64,000 nt of DNA, from positions 1 through 64,000 of the forward strand of contig JAPZTL010000005.1 in the NCBI GenBank assembly GCA_027532825.1, given 5' to 3'. The stretch is from Silanimonas sp021297925. Its GTDB lineage: Bacteria; Pseudomonadota; Gammaproteobacteria; Xanthomonadales; Xanthomonadaceae. Below the pieces are notes generated by a model. The model searched no databases and had not been told where the DNA came from. It saw nothing but the letters and a program-made list of their open reading frames with translations. The position numbers and the translations under genes are program-made. This document shows, in pieces, positions 1 to 8,475 of this stretch (the first letter of the stretch is position 1; every line of letters starts with the position of its first letter).

Positions 1-180
1 CGCCGCGGACTTCGACGCTGCGGTCGAGGTAGGCGAACGGAACGGAGTATTGACGGCCCTCGAAGGCGACCAGCCCGTCACGGCCGACGCGCCGGGTGGC
101 GACATGGTCGAACGGGGCCGGCAGGACCGGCAGCGGCGCCATGATTCCCTCGGCGATCTGACGCCCGCCGAGGTTCGCCA
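1..180 (-). mobile_element. IS21-type transposase (IstA) C-terminal fragment, cut by window edge
   Basis: Reading the minus strand gives an open frame that includes HVATRRVGRDGLVAFEGRQY followed by SVPFAYLDRSVEVRG. This is the beta-rich C-terminal signature of IstA-type (IS21 family) transposases, downstream of the DDE core. Within the window the frame is closed on its upstream side by a stop near 230, and no catalytic core lies there, so the piece is detached from a normal N-terminus. The remaining C-terminus lies beyond base 1. It is either a truncated remnant or the tail of a rearranged element. Family recognition rests on the sequence pattern alone. Confidence 0.65.
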
Positions 181-398
181 GCAGCACGAGGAAAGCTCTA
201 CTTTCGCTTTGTGTGCTTGACGGGGAAGCTTACGGCCGGGTCGCCTGCCGCGCGGCGCCACGGGCGGACGTCCGCCATCTCGCTCCAGCGCGACAAGAAC
301 TCGTTTCGCCGCATCACCCGGCCCATTTCTCCCATGCCCCGTCGACCGCCTCGGGCGTACGGGCCTATGCTGGGGGGAAGTCGACTATCGAGTCCGCC

Positions 399-1037
399 AT
401 GACCGATCCCCGTGACCCCCGCCGCCGCCATGCCGTCCTCGGCGGTCTCGCTGTTGCCGGTCTCGCATTCCTGCGTCCGCTGGCCGCGGCCACTCCGCGC
501 CAGGGTGCTGGGCCGTTCTTTCCGGTCGGCGAGACCGGGGAGTCGGATTTCGACCTCACCCGCCTCGAGGGTCACACCGAGCGCGCCACCGGGCGCGTGG
601 TCGAGATCGATGGCGTGGTGCGCGGCGCCGACGGTGCGCCGCTGGCCGGTGCCCTGGTGTATGCCTGGCAGGCCAACCACCACGGCCGCTATGCGCACCC
701 CGACGACACCAACCCGGCACCGCTCGACCCGCACTTCCAGGGCCATGCGCGCCTGCGCACCGATGCCAACGGACGCTTCCTCATCCGCACGATCGTGCCG
801 GGCGCCTACCCGGTCGACCGCGACTGGTCGCGGCCGCCGCACGTGCACTTCAAGGTCACGCACCCGGGACACCGCGAACTGACCACCCAGATGTACTTCG
901 CCGGCGAGCCGCTCAATGCCGTCGACCACGCCCTGAACGCGCTCGACGAGGCCGAACGCGCGCAACTGGTCGTCGCCTTCGGCGCCGGGGCCGACGTGCC
1001 GACCGGCCGCTTCGAGATCCGTCTGGATCGCGCCTGA
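399..1037 (+). CDS. Tat-exported intradiol ring-cleavage dioxygenase
   Basis: The 212-residue product looks like an exported protocatechuate/catechol-type intradiol dioxygenase, a non-heme Fe(III) enzyme family that splits catechols between the two hydroxyls. The N-terminus has a twin-arginine signal (RRRHAVLGG, then a hydrophobic stretch ending LAAA). The four expected iron ligands are visible: Tyr98 (GRYAHPDD), Tyr137 (PGAYPVD), His148 and His150 (PPHVHFKV). A beta-sandwich start (VVRGADGAPLAGALVYAWQA) is also typical. The ATG at 399 was chosen because it starts directly before the twin-arginine stretch; upstream in-frame codons are not protein-like. No other aromatic-degradation gene lies nearby, so it may act on lignin-like or other extracytoplasmic phenolics. 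The true substrate cannot be read from sequence. Confidence 0.85.
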   Translation: MTDPRDPRRRHAVLGGLAVAGLAFLRPLAAATPRQGAGPFFPVGETGESDFDLTRLEGHTERATGRVVEIDGVVRGADGAPLAGALVYAWQANHHGRYAHPDDTNPAPLDPHFQGHARLRTDANGRFLIRTIVPGAYPVDRDWSRPPHVHFKVTHPGHRELTTQMYFAGEPLNAVDHALNALDEAERAQLVVAFGAGADVPTGRFEIRLDRA

Positions 1038-2352
1038 GGAAACGGCCCGGCTTCAAGGGCCACCCGCCGGCAGCCGACCGCGCCCGGCGCCGCGACGACC
1101 TCCACGGCGAGCGGACCGACAGGCGTTCGCGCGGGTGCGGGACGGCGGCCCGATGCGCGATACACCTGCCTGTGTCACGGCGATATCCGAGCGGCGTATC
1201 GGAGGAACGCCGATGTGACGGTGTGACGGAAGGCGTAACCCTGAGCAGCCGTCGCTGCCCAGGAGCGTTCCGAGCCGCAGCTCATCGCGCCGGCGCGAGG
1301 CCGTCGTGCGCGCGCCGGCGGCTGCGGCTGCGTGAGTCCTCGCCGGCCACGAAGCTGAGTCCAAGGTTGAGTCGAAGGACCGAGGGCGAAAACTGGAAGA
1401 CGCCACGATGCGGCCAGGGTCCTGGGGGCGGCGCTCGGCCCGCTGTGGGGAAGCGGCGTGAATGGCCAGGGATGGTGACGCAGCGGGTCCGCGTCACGCC
1501 GAAATCCTCGTTGCGGGCGTTCGGTCCTCGTCCAAACCGGCGCTTGCAGGGCCGCCGCCTACCCGCCAGACGCTTCGAAAAGGGCGTTTGAACTTCCTAT
1601 ACCCGGTTCGCGCGGTTCCTGATCCGATTTCCGACAGCGGCGTCAATCCGGCCCGTCAGCTATGACGCGTTCCGCAAGACGGCATGGGAACTGGTCGGTC
1701 GAGAGGTCAACAAGACGGCGTGGATACAGGAGCTTTACGACGCGGCCTGCAGAAGAATCTACCCTCGAGCCCTCTGACCTCGGGATTGCTCGCTGCTGGT
1801 TGCGAGACGCCGCGGGCGACGCGCTGCATGCGGTGCTGTGCGCGGCGGGTTTCAATTTGCGATGTTTGCTGCGGGCGATGGCGTGCGGCGCGATCCGCTC
1901 GATCCGCGCAATCTTCTTCGCGCCCTTTGGCGCGGCCAAAGGGGGGACGGTCTTGGCGCACCGGCGCCATGGCGGGGCTGGATCGAGGCCTCGGGCGACA
2001 TGATCGTGCTGTGGGGTCGCTCATTCGGTCTGGGTCAAGCTCAAACGCTCTGGATGACGGCGCCTAGTTGATCGAATCGGGATTTTGCAGGGGCGACGAA
2101 TGAGGGCGGCGCGCAAGCGTGCAGTTGCGCGACTTGGGGATCTGGTTCGACTGGAACCGCTGGCCCGTCCGCCGGCAAGGGGGGGCGATGGCCCTGGCGG
2201 TGTGCTGGAACTCGAGACCCCACAGGCGGCGCAGGCCGAGACATTCGTTCGCGGGCTGCCCCTTGTGCCAGCGGGGCTCGTTCGCTGCACGACCCACGCG
2301 TTGTTACCTCCTGGACTGCCTGCCTGGCGGTTTGCGCAGCAAGAGCCACCAA
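1038..2352. other. 1.3-kb region without a convincing gene
   Basis: No reading frame here has recognisable domains or a good start. One plus-strand stretch ending at the TGA at 1775-1777 reads YDAFRKTAWELVGREVNKTA and continues WIQELYDAACRRIYPRAL. This looks more protein-like than its surroundings and may be the C-terminal scrap of a lost gene, but I cannot assign a family. The region lies between an IS21 fragment, a dioxygenase and a TetR gene, which fits decayed accessory DNA. No tRNA, CRISPR array or clear terminator was seen. Confidence 0.5.
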
Positions 2353-2381
2353 TTGACGTATTGTAGCAAGCGGTCTAATAT
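2353..2381 (+). promoter_or_regulatory. Sigma70-like promoter overlapping a TetR operator
   Basis: A near-consensus promoter is visible: TTGACG (2353-2358), a 17-base spacer, and TAATAT (2376-2381). The ATG of the TetR gene at 2388 lies only 6 bases past the -10, so the transcript is probably leaderless. The 20-base motif TTGTAGCAAGCGGTCTAATA at 2361-2380 fills the spacer and -10. A closely related 20-mer precedes the next gene at 3036-3055. Its complement contains TAGACCGCTTGCTA, close to boxes bound by some TetR proteins, so autorepression is the natural inference. Confidence 0.75.
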
Positions 2382-2387
2382 TTCTCT

Positions 2388-2993
2388 ATGCGCCCCAAAC
2401 TGTTCGATCCCGACGCCGTCATCGCCAGTGCGCTGCCCCTGTTTTGGCGGCAGGGCTACGAAGGAACGCACATGCCCGAACTCTTGGGCGCGATGGGGCT
2501 TGGCAAGGCGAGCTTCTACAACGCTTTCGCCTCCAAACATGCGGTGTTCCTTAACGTCCTCGACCGCTATCTCAGCGCGGTCGATCACGTCCTGGCCAGA
2601 GCCCTTGAGGGCGTGAAGCATCGGGACGAAGCGGCTGCCAGGCTGCTCGAGGCGATCTTGGACGTAGCACGCGATCAAGAAGGAAGAACGGTCGGTTGGC
2701 GCGGCTGCCTGATCGGCAACACGGCCCTCGAGATGGGGGCGCAAGACGAAACCGTGCGCGAACGCCTCAACCAGGGCGTACGCCTGCTGCGGCGACACTT
2801 CGCTAAGGCGCTTAGGCTCGCCGACGGCGACGGACGCGTCCTGCCGGATGGTGCCGTGTCCGCGCTTTCATTGCATGCCGTCGCCGGTATCCAGGGCATC
2901 CTGGTGCTGGCAAAGGCCGGGCTGCCCGAGGAGGAGGTCACGGCAGCGAAGCAGGCGCTCTTGTTCACGCTTCAAGCCTCCCCACAGATCTGA
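2388..2993 (+). CDS. TetR/AcrR family transcriptional regulator
   Basis: This 201-residue protein has a TetR N-terminal helix-turn-helix: FDPDAVIASALPLFWRQGYE, then the recognition helix region LLGAMGLGKASFYNAFASKH. The C-terminal half is an all-helical ligand/dimer domain with the WRGCLIGNTALEM segment seen in many NemR/YxaF-like members. It likely represses itself and the small membrane protein at 3069, because both are preceded by the same 20-base motif (2361-2380 and 3036-3055). The ATG at 2388 is the only plausible start and sits just below the -10, with no Shine-Dalgarno, suggesting a leaderless mRNA. The inducer is unknown; relatives often sense electrophiles or aromatic compounds. Confidence 0.9.
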   Translation: MRPKLFDPDAVIASALPLFWRQGYEGTHMPELLGAMGLGKASFYNAFASKHAVFLNVLDRYLSAVDHVLARALEGVKHRDEAAARLLEAILDVARDQEGRTVGWRGCLIGNTALEMGAQDETVRERLNQGVRLLRRHFAKALRLADGDGRVLPDGAVSALSLHAVAGIQGILVLAKAGLPEEEVTAAKQALLFTLQASPQI

Positions 2994-3035
2994 ACACTGG
3001 GTGAGGTGATTGCGAGCGCTTAGCCTCGCCCAGTT

Positions 3036-3055
3036 TTGTACCAAGCGCTCCATAA
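3036..3055 (+). promoter_or_regulatory. Second copy of the putative TetR operator
   Basis: TTGTACCAAGCGCTCCATAA matches the motif at 2361-2380 at 16 of 20 positions, with the core CAAGCG conserved. It lies 13 bases before the start codon of the small membrane protein at 3069. A shared motif before both the regulator and its downstream neighbour points to one TetR protein controlling both. Confidence 0.6.
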
Positions 3056-3068
3056 AGGAACAGCAGCC

Positions 3069-3425
3069 ATGAAGATGCTCAACGCCTCGATCCACAGCAC
3101 CCTCGACTACGTCACGGTAGTCGTCTTTGCTTCTGCGCCAACGCTACTCGATTTCTCGGGCGCACCCGCCGTGCTGGCCTACCTGCTCGCAGCTGTTCAC
3201 TTGGCAATGACCGTCCTGACCGACATGCCATTTGGCCTCGTGAAGATCATCCCCATGCGCTTGCACGCTTTGGTGGAAATGCTCGTCGGTCCCACGCTGA
3301 TTGCTGCAGCCCTGTTGGCTCCATCGTTGGTCATGGGAGCCAAGGGGTTCTTCGTCGCGAGCGGTGTCGCGATTTGCGCCGTGTGGTTTCTCAGCGACTA
3401 CGCGTCGGCGACAAAGTCCGCCTGA
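3069..3425 (+). CDS. Small four-helix integral membrane protein
   Basis: This 118-residue, very hydrophobic protein has about four membrane segments (around residues 10-30, 33-52, 63-85 and 90-110). It begins MKMLNASIHSTLDYVTVVVF. It resembles a family of small membrane proteins annotated as hypothetical or SPW-repeat-like; no catalytic motif is visible. The ATG at 3069 was chosen over an upstream in-frame codon at 3036 because AAAGGAA (3054-3060) is a good ribosome-binding site and because the upstream codons fall inside the putative operator. Its position behind the TetR gene with a shared operator suggests it is the regulated target. Function unknown. Confidence 0.8.
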   Translation: MKMLNASIHSTLDYVTVVVFASAPTLLDFSGAPAVLAYLLAAVHLAMTVLTDMPFGLVKIIPMRLHALVEMLVGPTLIAAALLAPSLVMGAKGFFVASGVAICAVWFLSDYASATKSA

Positions 3426-3490
3426 ACGGTGGCGCTGCGTGATTGGCTCGCAGATGCGTTTATTGACCCAGCGTCTTTGCACCTGAATGT

Positions 3491-3800
3491 TCAAGCTGCG
3501 TAGCGAATGGACGGATGAGCGAATTAGCGCTGCACGCGTCGTCGCGATCGCTGTATCGCACGCAGGTGTTTTGTCGCCGTCGAGCGCAACTCGACGGCAT
3601 TGCGCGGCGGTATGTCTTGATGCACCGACCGCTTGAGGTCGCCGTTGAGGTACTCGTCCGGGTTCAGTTCGGGCGAGTACGGTGGCAGGAAGAACACTTC
3701 GATCTGCTCGGATCGCTCGTCCAGCCACGCACGCACCTTCTTCGCCTTGTGGACGTTGAGGTTGTCCAGGATGAGGAACACCTTTCGCCCAGCTGGGTCG
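3491..3800 (-). pseudogene. IS630-family transposase remnant with in-frame stop
   Basis: The minus strand encodes the C-terminal half of a DDE_3 transposase: RKVFLILDNLNVHKAKKVRA, then FFLPPYSPELNPDE with its catalytic Asp/Glu. The DDE motif's first Asp and the helix-turn-helix domain are missing. The last codons read RVQR, stop (TAA), FAHPSIRYAA, stop. Intact relatives end in RVRSYFxHPSVRYAA, so the TAA has replaced the tyrosine codon. Upstream homology fades near 3800. The element is therefore dead by both N-terminal deletion and a nonsense mutation. Bases about 3440-3490 probably hold its terminal repeat, but the opposite end cannot be identified. Confidence 0.8.
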
Positions 3801-3924
3801 GCTCGCGCCGACTGACGAGGAAGGCGGGGTCGACCGCCAGCGCCGGGGTGCGTCGCCCCCCCCCTGCGCATGGCGAACTTCTGGCGTAATCTCAGATCCC
3901 GGCGTTCCCCTGTCGAGAACCGCC

Positions 3925-6900
3925 ATGTATCGGCATTCGTCCCGCATCCACCCGGCGCTGGTCGTGCTCCTGGCCCTTGCCGGGCTCGTCGGACACGCGT
4001 CGGGTCAGCCGGCCCCGTCGCCCTTCGCGCCCCTCGGTTCGTCTCCGGTGCCCCCGGAAAACCCCCAGACCCAGGCCAAGGTCGACCTCGGCTTCGCGCT
4101 GTTCTGGGACGAGCAGCTCTCGCGCACCGGCACCGTGGCCTGCGGCAGCTGCCACATGCCGCGCGCCGGCGGGTCCGACCCCCGTCTGCCGGCGGGCGTC
4201 GCGAACAGCCGCCATCCGGGCCCCGACAATGTTTTCGGCACGGCGGACGACTCGATCGGCACCGCCGGCGTGCCCCGGCACGACGCCGACGGCCGCTATC
4301 TCGCCAGCCCGATCTTCGGCCTGCGTCCGCAAGTGGGCACCCGGCAGGCGATCTCGAGCATCAATGCCGGCTTCGTGGGCAACCTGAACTGGGACGGGCG
4401 CGCCGGCAATGTGTTCCGCGACCCGGACACCGGGCAGGTGATCATCCAGCCGCCCATTCCCAACGCGCCGAACGTGCCGGCGGGCGCCCTCGAGCACCAG
4501 GCCCTCGACCCCCTCGTGAACACGCAGGAGATGGCCCACGAGGGGGGCACCCTGGCCGACATGGCGGCGCGCGTCGCCGCGGCGGTTCCGCTCGCCTTGG
4601 CGCGCAACATCCCGGCCGACGTGGCCGGCCGGCTCGGCCAGCGCCGCTATCCGGCGCTGTTCGAGGCCGCCTTCGGCAGCCCCGGCGTCGGCCCGGCACG
4701 GATCGGGATGGCGCTCGCCGCCTACCAGCGCACCCTGGTGTCCAACCAGACGCCGCACGACCTGAACCTCGGCGGCCAGACCAACGCCATGACCCCGGCC
4801 GAAATCGAGGGTCGGAACGTCTTCGTGCAGGCCCGCTGCTCGTCCTGCCACGCCGGTGCGCTGCTCAGCACCGGCGGGTTCATGTACCTCGGAGTGCGCC
4901 CCCGATCCGCCGACCCGGGGCGGTTCACGGCCTCCAACCTCGAAGACGATCGTGGTCGCATGCGGGTGCCGGGGCTGCGCAACGTTGAGCTGAGCGCGCC
5001 CTATATGGCGGACGGCCGGCTGGCCACGCTCGAGGATGTGGTCGCGTTCTACAACCGTGGCGGCGATTTCAACTCGCCCAACAAGGACCCGCGCATCGTG
5101 CCGCTGGGACTGAGCGCACAGCAGCAGGCGGCCATCGTGACCTTCCTGCGCCGCTCGCTGACCGACCCGCGCGTGCGCGACGAGACCGGCCCCTTCGCGC
5201 GGCCCGAGCTCTTCGCGGGATCGGCGCGCGTGCCGCAGCCGGCGAGCGCCGGCACCGCCGGCGGCAGCGGGGTGGTGCCGCGCCTGGTCGCCATCGAACC
5301 GCCGCTGGCCGGTGGAAGCGATTTCACCATCGGGCTGGAGGGTGGTGCCGCCGGTGCGGTCGCGACCGCCCGGCTCGCGCTGGCCGACCCGCAGGCGCTG
5401 TCCGGCAGCGCGCTGCAGGATGTCCCGTTCACCCTCGATTCGGCCGGCAACGGATCGATCAACGTCCCGCTGCCGGGTGATGCCGCGCTCGCCGACGTGT
5501 CGCTGTACCTGCGCGTGTTCGTGGCCGACCCCGGCGCCAGCGGCGGCGTGGCGTCGAGCAACAGCGTGGTGTTCCGCCTCGAGGGCATCAGCACTGCACC
5601 GCGTCAGGCGCAGGCGATCACCTTCGCCAACCCGGGCGCGCAAAGCTTCGGGACGACGCCGACGATCACGGCGACGTCGGATTCCGGCCTCGCGGTCGGC
5701 TTCAGTTCCGGCACCGCCGGCGTATGCACGATCACCGCCAGCGGCACCTTGACCTTCGTCGCCGCGGGCACCTGCACCATCCACGCCGACCAGGCCGGCA
5801 ATGCCAGCTTCAGCCCCGCGCCCACGGTGTCGCAGAGCTTCGCGGTGAATGCGGTGGTGCCCGGCGCCCCGGCGATCGGCACGGCCGCGGCCGGCAACGC
5901 GCAAGCCACGGTGGCGTTCACGGCGCCCGCTTCCAACGGCGGGTCGTCGATCACGGGCTATACGGTCACCTCGAGCCCGGGTGGCCTGACGGGCACCGGG
6001 ACGGGGAGCCCGATCACGGTCATGGGCCTGACGAACGGAACGACCTACACCTTCACCGTGAGGGCCACGAACAGCGCAGGCACGAGCGCCGCATCCGCGG
6101 CGAGCAACGCCGTGACGCCCTCCGTGCCGACAGCGGCCCCCGTGCTGCGGAGGGATCGTGCGGTCATTCGCGAGAACAGTCCCGCGACGGAGATCAGCGT
6201 CCTTTCGAACGACGGCATCGCCCCGGCGCTGGCGGCTTCGGGCGTGCTGTCGATCGTGACCGCGCCCGCGCGCGGTACGGCGTCGGTCGTCACGCGAGGA
6301 ACGGCCAGCGTGCTGGACGACGCCATTCGATACACGCCTGCAGCCAACACCGCCGGTCCGGATTCGCTGGCCTACCGGGTTTGCTTCGGCGGCGTGGCGC
6401 CTTGCGCGGACAGCCACCTGGGCATCGAAGTGCGGCCCTTGGGCGCCAGCGCGCTGGAGTTCGATGCACCGTCGGATCGCGGCTTCCGCGACCAGACGCT
6501 GGAGGGGCTTCGCGCCCTGTCGGCCGCGCGCTTCGATGCGCACGGTCTGGTGGTGCCGTTCATCGCCGATATCACCATGGGGGATCCGTCCGATGCGGAT
6601 GCGCCGTGGGGCGCCGGTCGCACGGCGACCGTGCTTCGCACTTTGGCGGCGGGGACGGCAGCGCGCGATTGGCGCGTGCTCGTGGATGCCCGAGGCACCA
6701 CGGGCGGCGATGTCGACCTGTACGTGGGCGTGGACAGCAACGGCAACGGCATCGCGGACGCGCCGGAACTGGCCTGCAGTTCGGCGATGTCCGGCATGGA
6801 GCGTTGCGATCTGGCCGCGACCGCGCCCGCAAACGGCAGCGTGCGCTATTGGGTGCTGGCGTACTCGTCGCTTGCCGGGCAATCGGCCCGTCTCGAGGTG

Positions 6901-8211
6901 TTCGAGACCGCCCTGGACGGGACGTCGGCCAGTCGGACGCTGGTCGCGACGGCCCCCGGCGCGCTCGCGGCGGGGGAGTCCTTCCCGGTGCGCCTGGCCT
7001 GGAACGACGCCACCTTTTTGCCCGGCCAAAGCCGTGGCGGCTGGCTGCAGGTGCGTGCCGAGGAAGGCACGAGTTTGGGCTGGGTGCCTGTGCGCATTAA
7101 CCGCACAGCGGGAGAGCCCGGCGCCTTCGCGTTGGAGAGCGGCGTGGAGCACGTGCTTGCGCTCGATGCGGGTGCGGCACATGAGCGTCTGTACATCGAC
7201 GTTCCGCCCGGGGCGACGCAGCTGGCAGTGGCGACGACCAGCGCGTCGAACGTTGACTTGTATCTCGCGCGGGTGGATACGCCAGCGGCAAGTGCTGCGA
7301 CGCCGACCATCGCGGTCGCGCCTGCCCGTAATCAGGCGGTGGCGAGCGCGGTCACGGGGAGTGGAAACGAAAGCCTTGCGGTCAGCAACCCGGCGGCCGG
7401 TCGCTGGTACGTGACACCCGTGAACCCGTCGACCGGTGCAGCCACACTCACCGTGCGCGCCACGGTCACCGCCGTGGCGCCGGTGGTGCGCTCCGGCGGT
7501 TACTTCAATCCCCAGCGCTCGGGCAGCGGGCTGTTCCTGTATCCCGCTGGCAACGAGTGGGCGGGGCTCTGGTACACCTACCTGCAGGACGGCACGCCCA
7601 CGTGGCATTACCTGCAAGCCGCGGCCCCCGGCGCGAACGGGCTGTGGCGCGGCGTCATCTACCGCAGTGCGTGGAACGGCGGCGGCAATCGCCTGACCAT
7701 GGTGGGTGTCGCCACGATCACGCCTTCAGCGACCGATGCCTTCACCTTCAGCTACACGGTGGATGGCGAAACCGGCAGCGAGGCATACAGCAGCTTCAGC
7801 GGCGCCTGTCCCACGATGGGCGGTGCGCCGCTGGACATCAGCGGCCACTGGTTCGATCCGCTGCGCTCGGGCACGGGATACAGCGTGCAGAGCTTCCCCG
7901 ACTACGAGTTCCATCTGGCCTTCGGCTACGACGCCCGTGGCGTACCGCGCTTCCTAGTGGCTGAGCGGGCGGGATTCGGCGGCGCCACGGAGACGCTGAC
8001 GCTCGAGCAGCTCCGCGGCGTGTGCCCGCTGTGCACGAGGACGGGGAATCCGCAGCGGACGGCCGTAGGCACGCTGCAGCGCCGCATCGACGGCGGCACC
8101 CTGCGCAACATCACGCTGTCGGCGAGCTACGTCGATGGCGTGCCGGGGACGTGGGCCGCCAACGATGCGGTGACTCCGCTGGGCGGCCTGCGCGGCTGCG
8201 GAACACCCTGA
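3925..8211 (+). CDS. Secreted di-heme (MauG/CCP-type) peroxidase fused to Ig-like/fn3 modules and a C-terminal tandem domain
   Basis: This 1428-residue protein starts with a Sec signal (about residues 1-28). Residues about 30-430 form a di-heme cytochrome c peroxidase/MauG-like domain with heme motifs CGSCH (73-77) and CSSCH (305-309) and the usual helix ending ALAAYQRTLVS. Next come an Ig-like region (about 565-640), a fibronectin III domain (about 645-735, SSITGYTVTSSPGG) and a cadherin-like stretch with SVLSNDG and YTPAANTAGPDSLAYRVC. A C-terminal half follows that is shared with the giant protein at 20469-25652. Its last 240 residues contain two related units, GYFNPQRSGSGLFLYPAG and GHWFDPLRSGTGYSVQ, suggesting an internal duplication. 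Fusing a MauG-type enzyme to adhesion-like modules is unusual. The gene's last bases form one copy of a 104-bp direct repeat. Confidence 0.85.
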   Translation: MYRHSSRIHPALVVLLALAGLVGHASGQPAPSPFAPLGSSPVPPENPQTQAKVDLGFALFWDEQLSRTGTVACGSCHMPRAGGSDPRLPAGVANSRHPGPDNVFGTADDSIGTAGVPRHDADGRYLASPIFGLRPQVGTRQAISSINAGFVGNLNWDGRAGNVFRDPDTGQVIIQPPIPNAPNVPAGALEHQALDPLVNTQEMAHEGGTLADMAARVAAAVPLALARNIPADVAGRLGQRRYPALFEAAFGSPGVGPARIGMALAAYQRTLVSNQTPHDLNLGGQTNAMTPAEIEGRNVFVQARCSSCHAGALLSTGGFMYLGVRPRSADPGRFTASNLEDDRGRMRVPGLRNVELSAPYMADGRLATLEDVVAFYNRGGDFNSPNKDPRIVPLGLSAQQQAAIVTFLRRSLTDPRVRDETGPFARPELFAGSARVPQPASAGTAGGSGVVPRLVAIEPPLAGGSDFTIGLEGGAAGAVATARLALADPQALSGSALQDVPFTLDSAGNGSINVPLPGDAALADVSLYLRVFVADPGASGGVASSNSVVFRLEGISTAPRQAQAITFANPGAQSFGTTPTITATSDSGLAVGFSSGTAGVCTITASGTLTFVAAGTCTIHADQAGNASFSPAPTVSQSFAVNAVVPGAPAIGTAAAGNAQATVAFTAPASNGGSSITGYTVTSSPGGLTGTGTGSPITVMGLTNGTTYTFTVRATNSAGTSAASAASNAVTPSVPTAAPVLRRDRAVIRENSPATEISVLSNDGIAPALAASGVLSIVTAPARGTASVVTRGTASVLDDAIRYTPAANTAGPDSLAYRVCFGGVAPCADSHLGIEVRPLGASALEFDAPSDRGFRDQTLEGLRALSAARFDAHGLVVPFIADITMGDPSDADAPWGAGRTATVLRTLAAGTAARDWRVLVDARGTTGGDVDLYVGVDSNGNGIADAPELACSSAMSGMERCDLAATAPANGSVRYWVLAYSSLAGQSARLEVFETALDGTSASRTLVATAPGALAAGESFPVRLAWNDATFLPGQSRGGWLQVRAEEGTSLGWVPVRINRTAGEPGAFALESGVEHVLALDAGAAHERLYIDVPPGATQLAVATTSASNVDLYLARVDTPAASAATPTIAVAPARNQAVASAVTGSGNESLAVSNPAAGRWYVTPVNPSTGAATLTVRATVTAVAPVVRSGGYFNPQRSGSGLFLYPAGNEWAGLWYTYLQDGTPTWHYLQAAAPGANGLWRGVIYRSAWNGGGNRLTMVGVATITPSATDAFTFSYTVDGETGSEAYSSFSGACPTMGGAPLDISGHWFDPLRSGTGYSVQSFPDYEFHLAFGYDARGVPRFLVAERAGFGGATETLTLEQLRGVCPLCTRTGNPQRTAVGTLQRRIDGGTLRNITLSASYVDGVPGTWAANDAVTPLGGLRGCGTP

Positions 8212-8269
8212 GGTCAAGGGGGGCGCGCTTCGGCGCGAGGGTGGTCGGGGCGTGCGACAGCGAGGATCC
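8166..8269 (+). repeat. 104-bp direct repeat, copy A (3' end of peroxidase fusion gene)
   Basis: From TGCGGTGACTCCGCTGGG to GGCGTGCGACAGCGAGGATCC, this stretch matches 16429-16532 with about seven mismatches and no gap. It covers the last codons of the peroxidase fusion (encoding VTPLGGLRGCGTP), its TGA at 8209-8211 and 58 bases of 3' flank. The two copies bracket the whole chemotaxis operon in the same orientation. Confidence 0.9.
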
Positions 8270-8475
8270 GGGCGCTGGCTACTTCAGCCGCATCACCCGG
8301 GCGACGGCTGCCTTGACGCGCGCCGGTCCTTGCCGGGAACGTTCACCGGAATGGCAAAGCGCGAGTGTTGCTCGACCAGCGTCGCGATACGATCGTTAAC
8401 TTTTGTCAGTTGACGCTCGTGCGCGCGGATTTGGGCCTTAATGGCAGACTGGCGCAGTTCGGAGGTGCTTCGCGG

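Noticed and set aside
2100..2352. Short open frames before the TetR gene
   Set aside because: None has a ribosome-binding site, a domain or a protein-like composition.
3892..7617. Long minus-strand open frame (over 1200 codons) opposite the peroxidase fusion gene
   Set aside because: Composition is rich in Arg, Gly and His with no domain; it is an antisense shadow caused by high GC at third codon positions.
8212..8475. Possible promoter for the chemotaxis operon (TTGACG at 8410-8415)
   Set aside because: The nearest -10-like hexamer is 21 bases away, too far for a convincing sigma70 promoter, and no sigma54 site was found.
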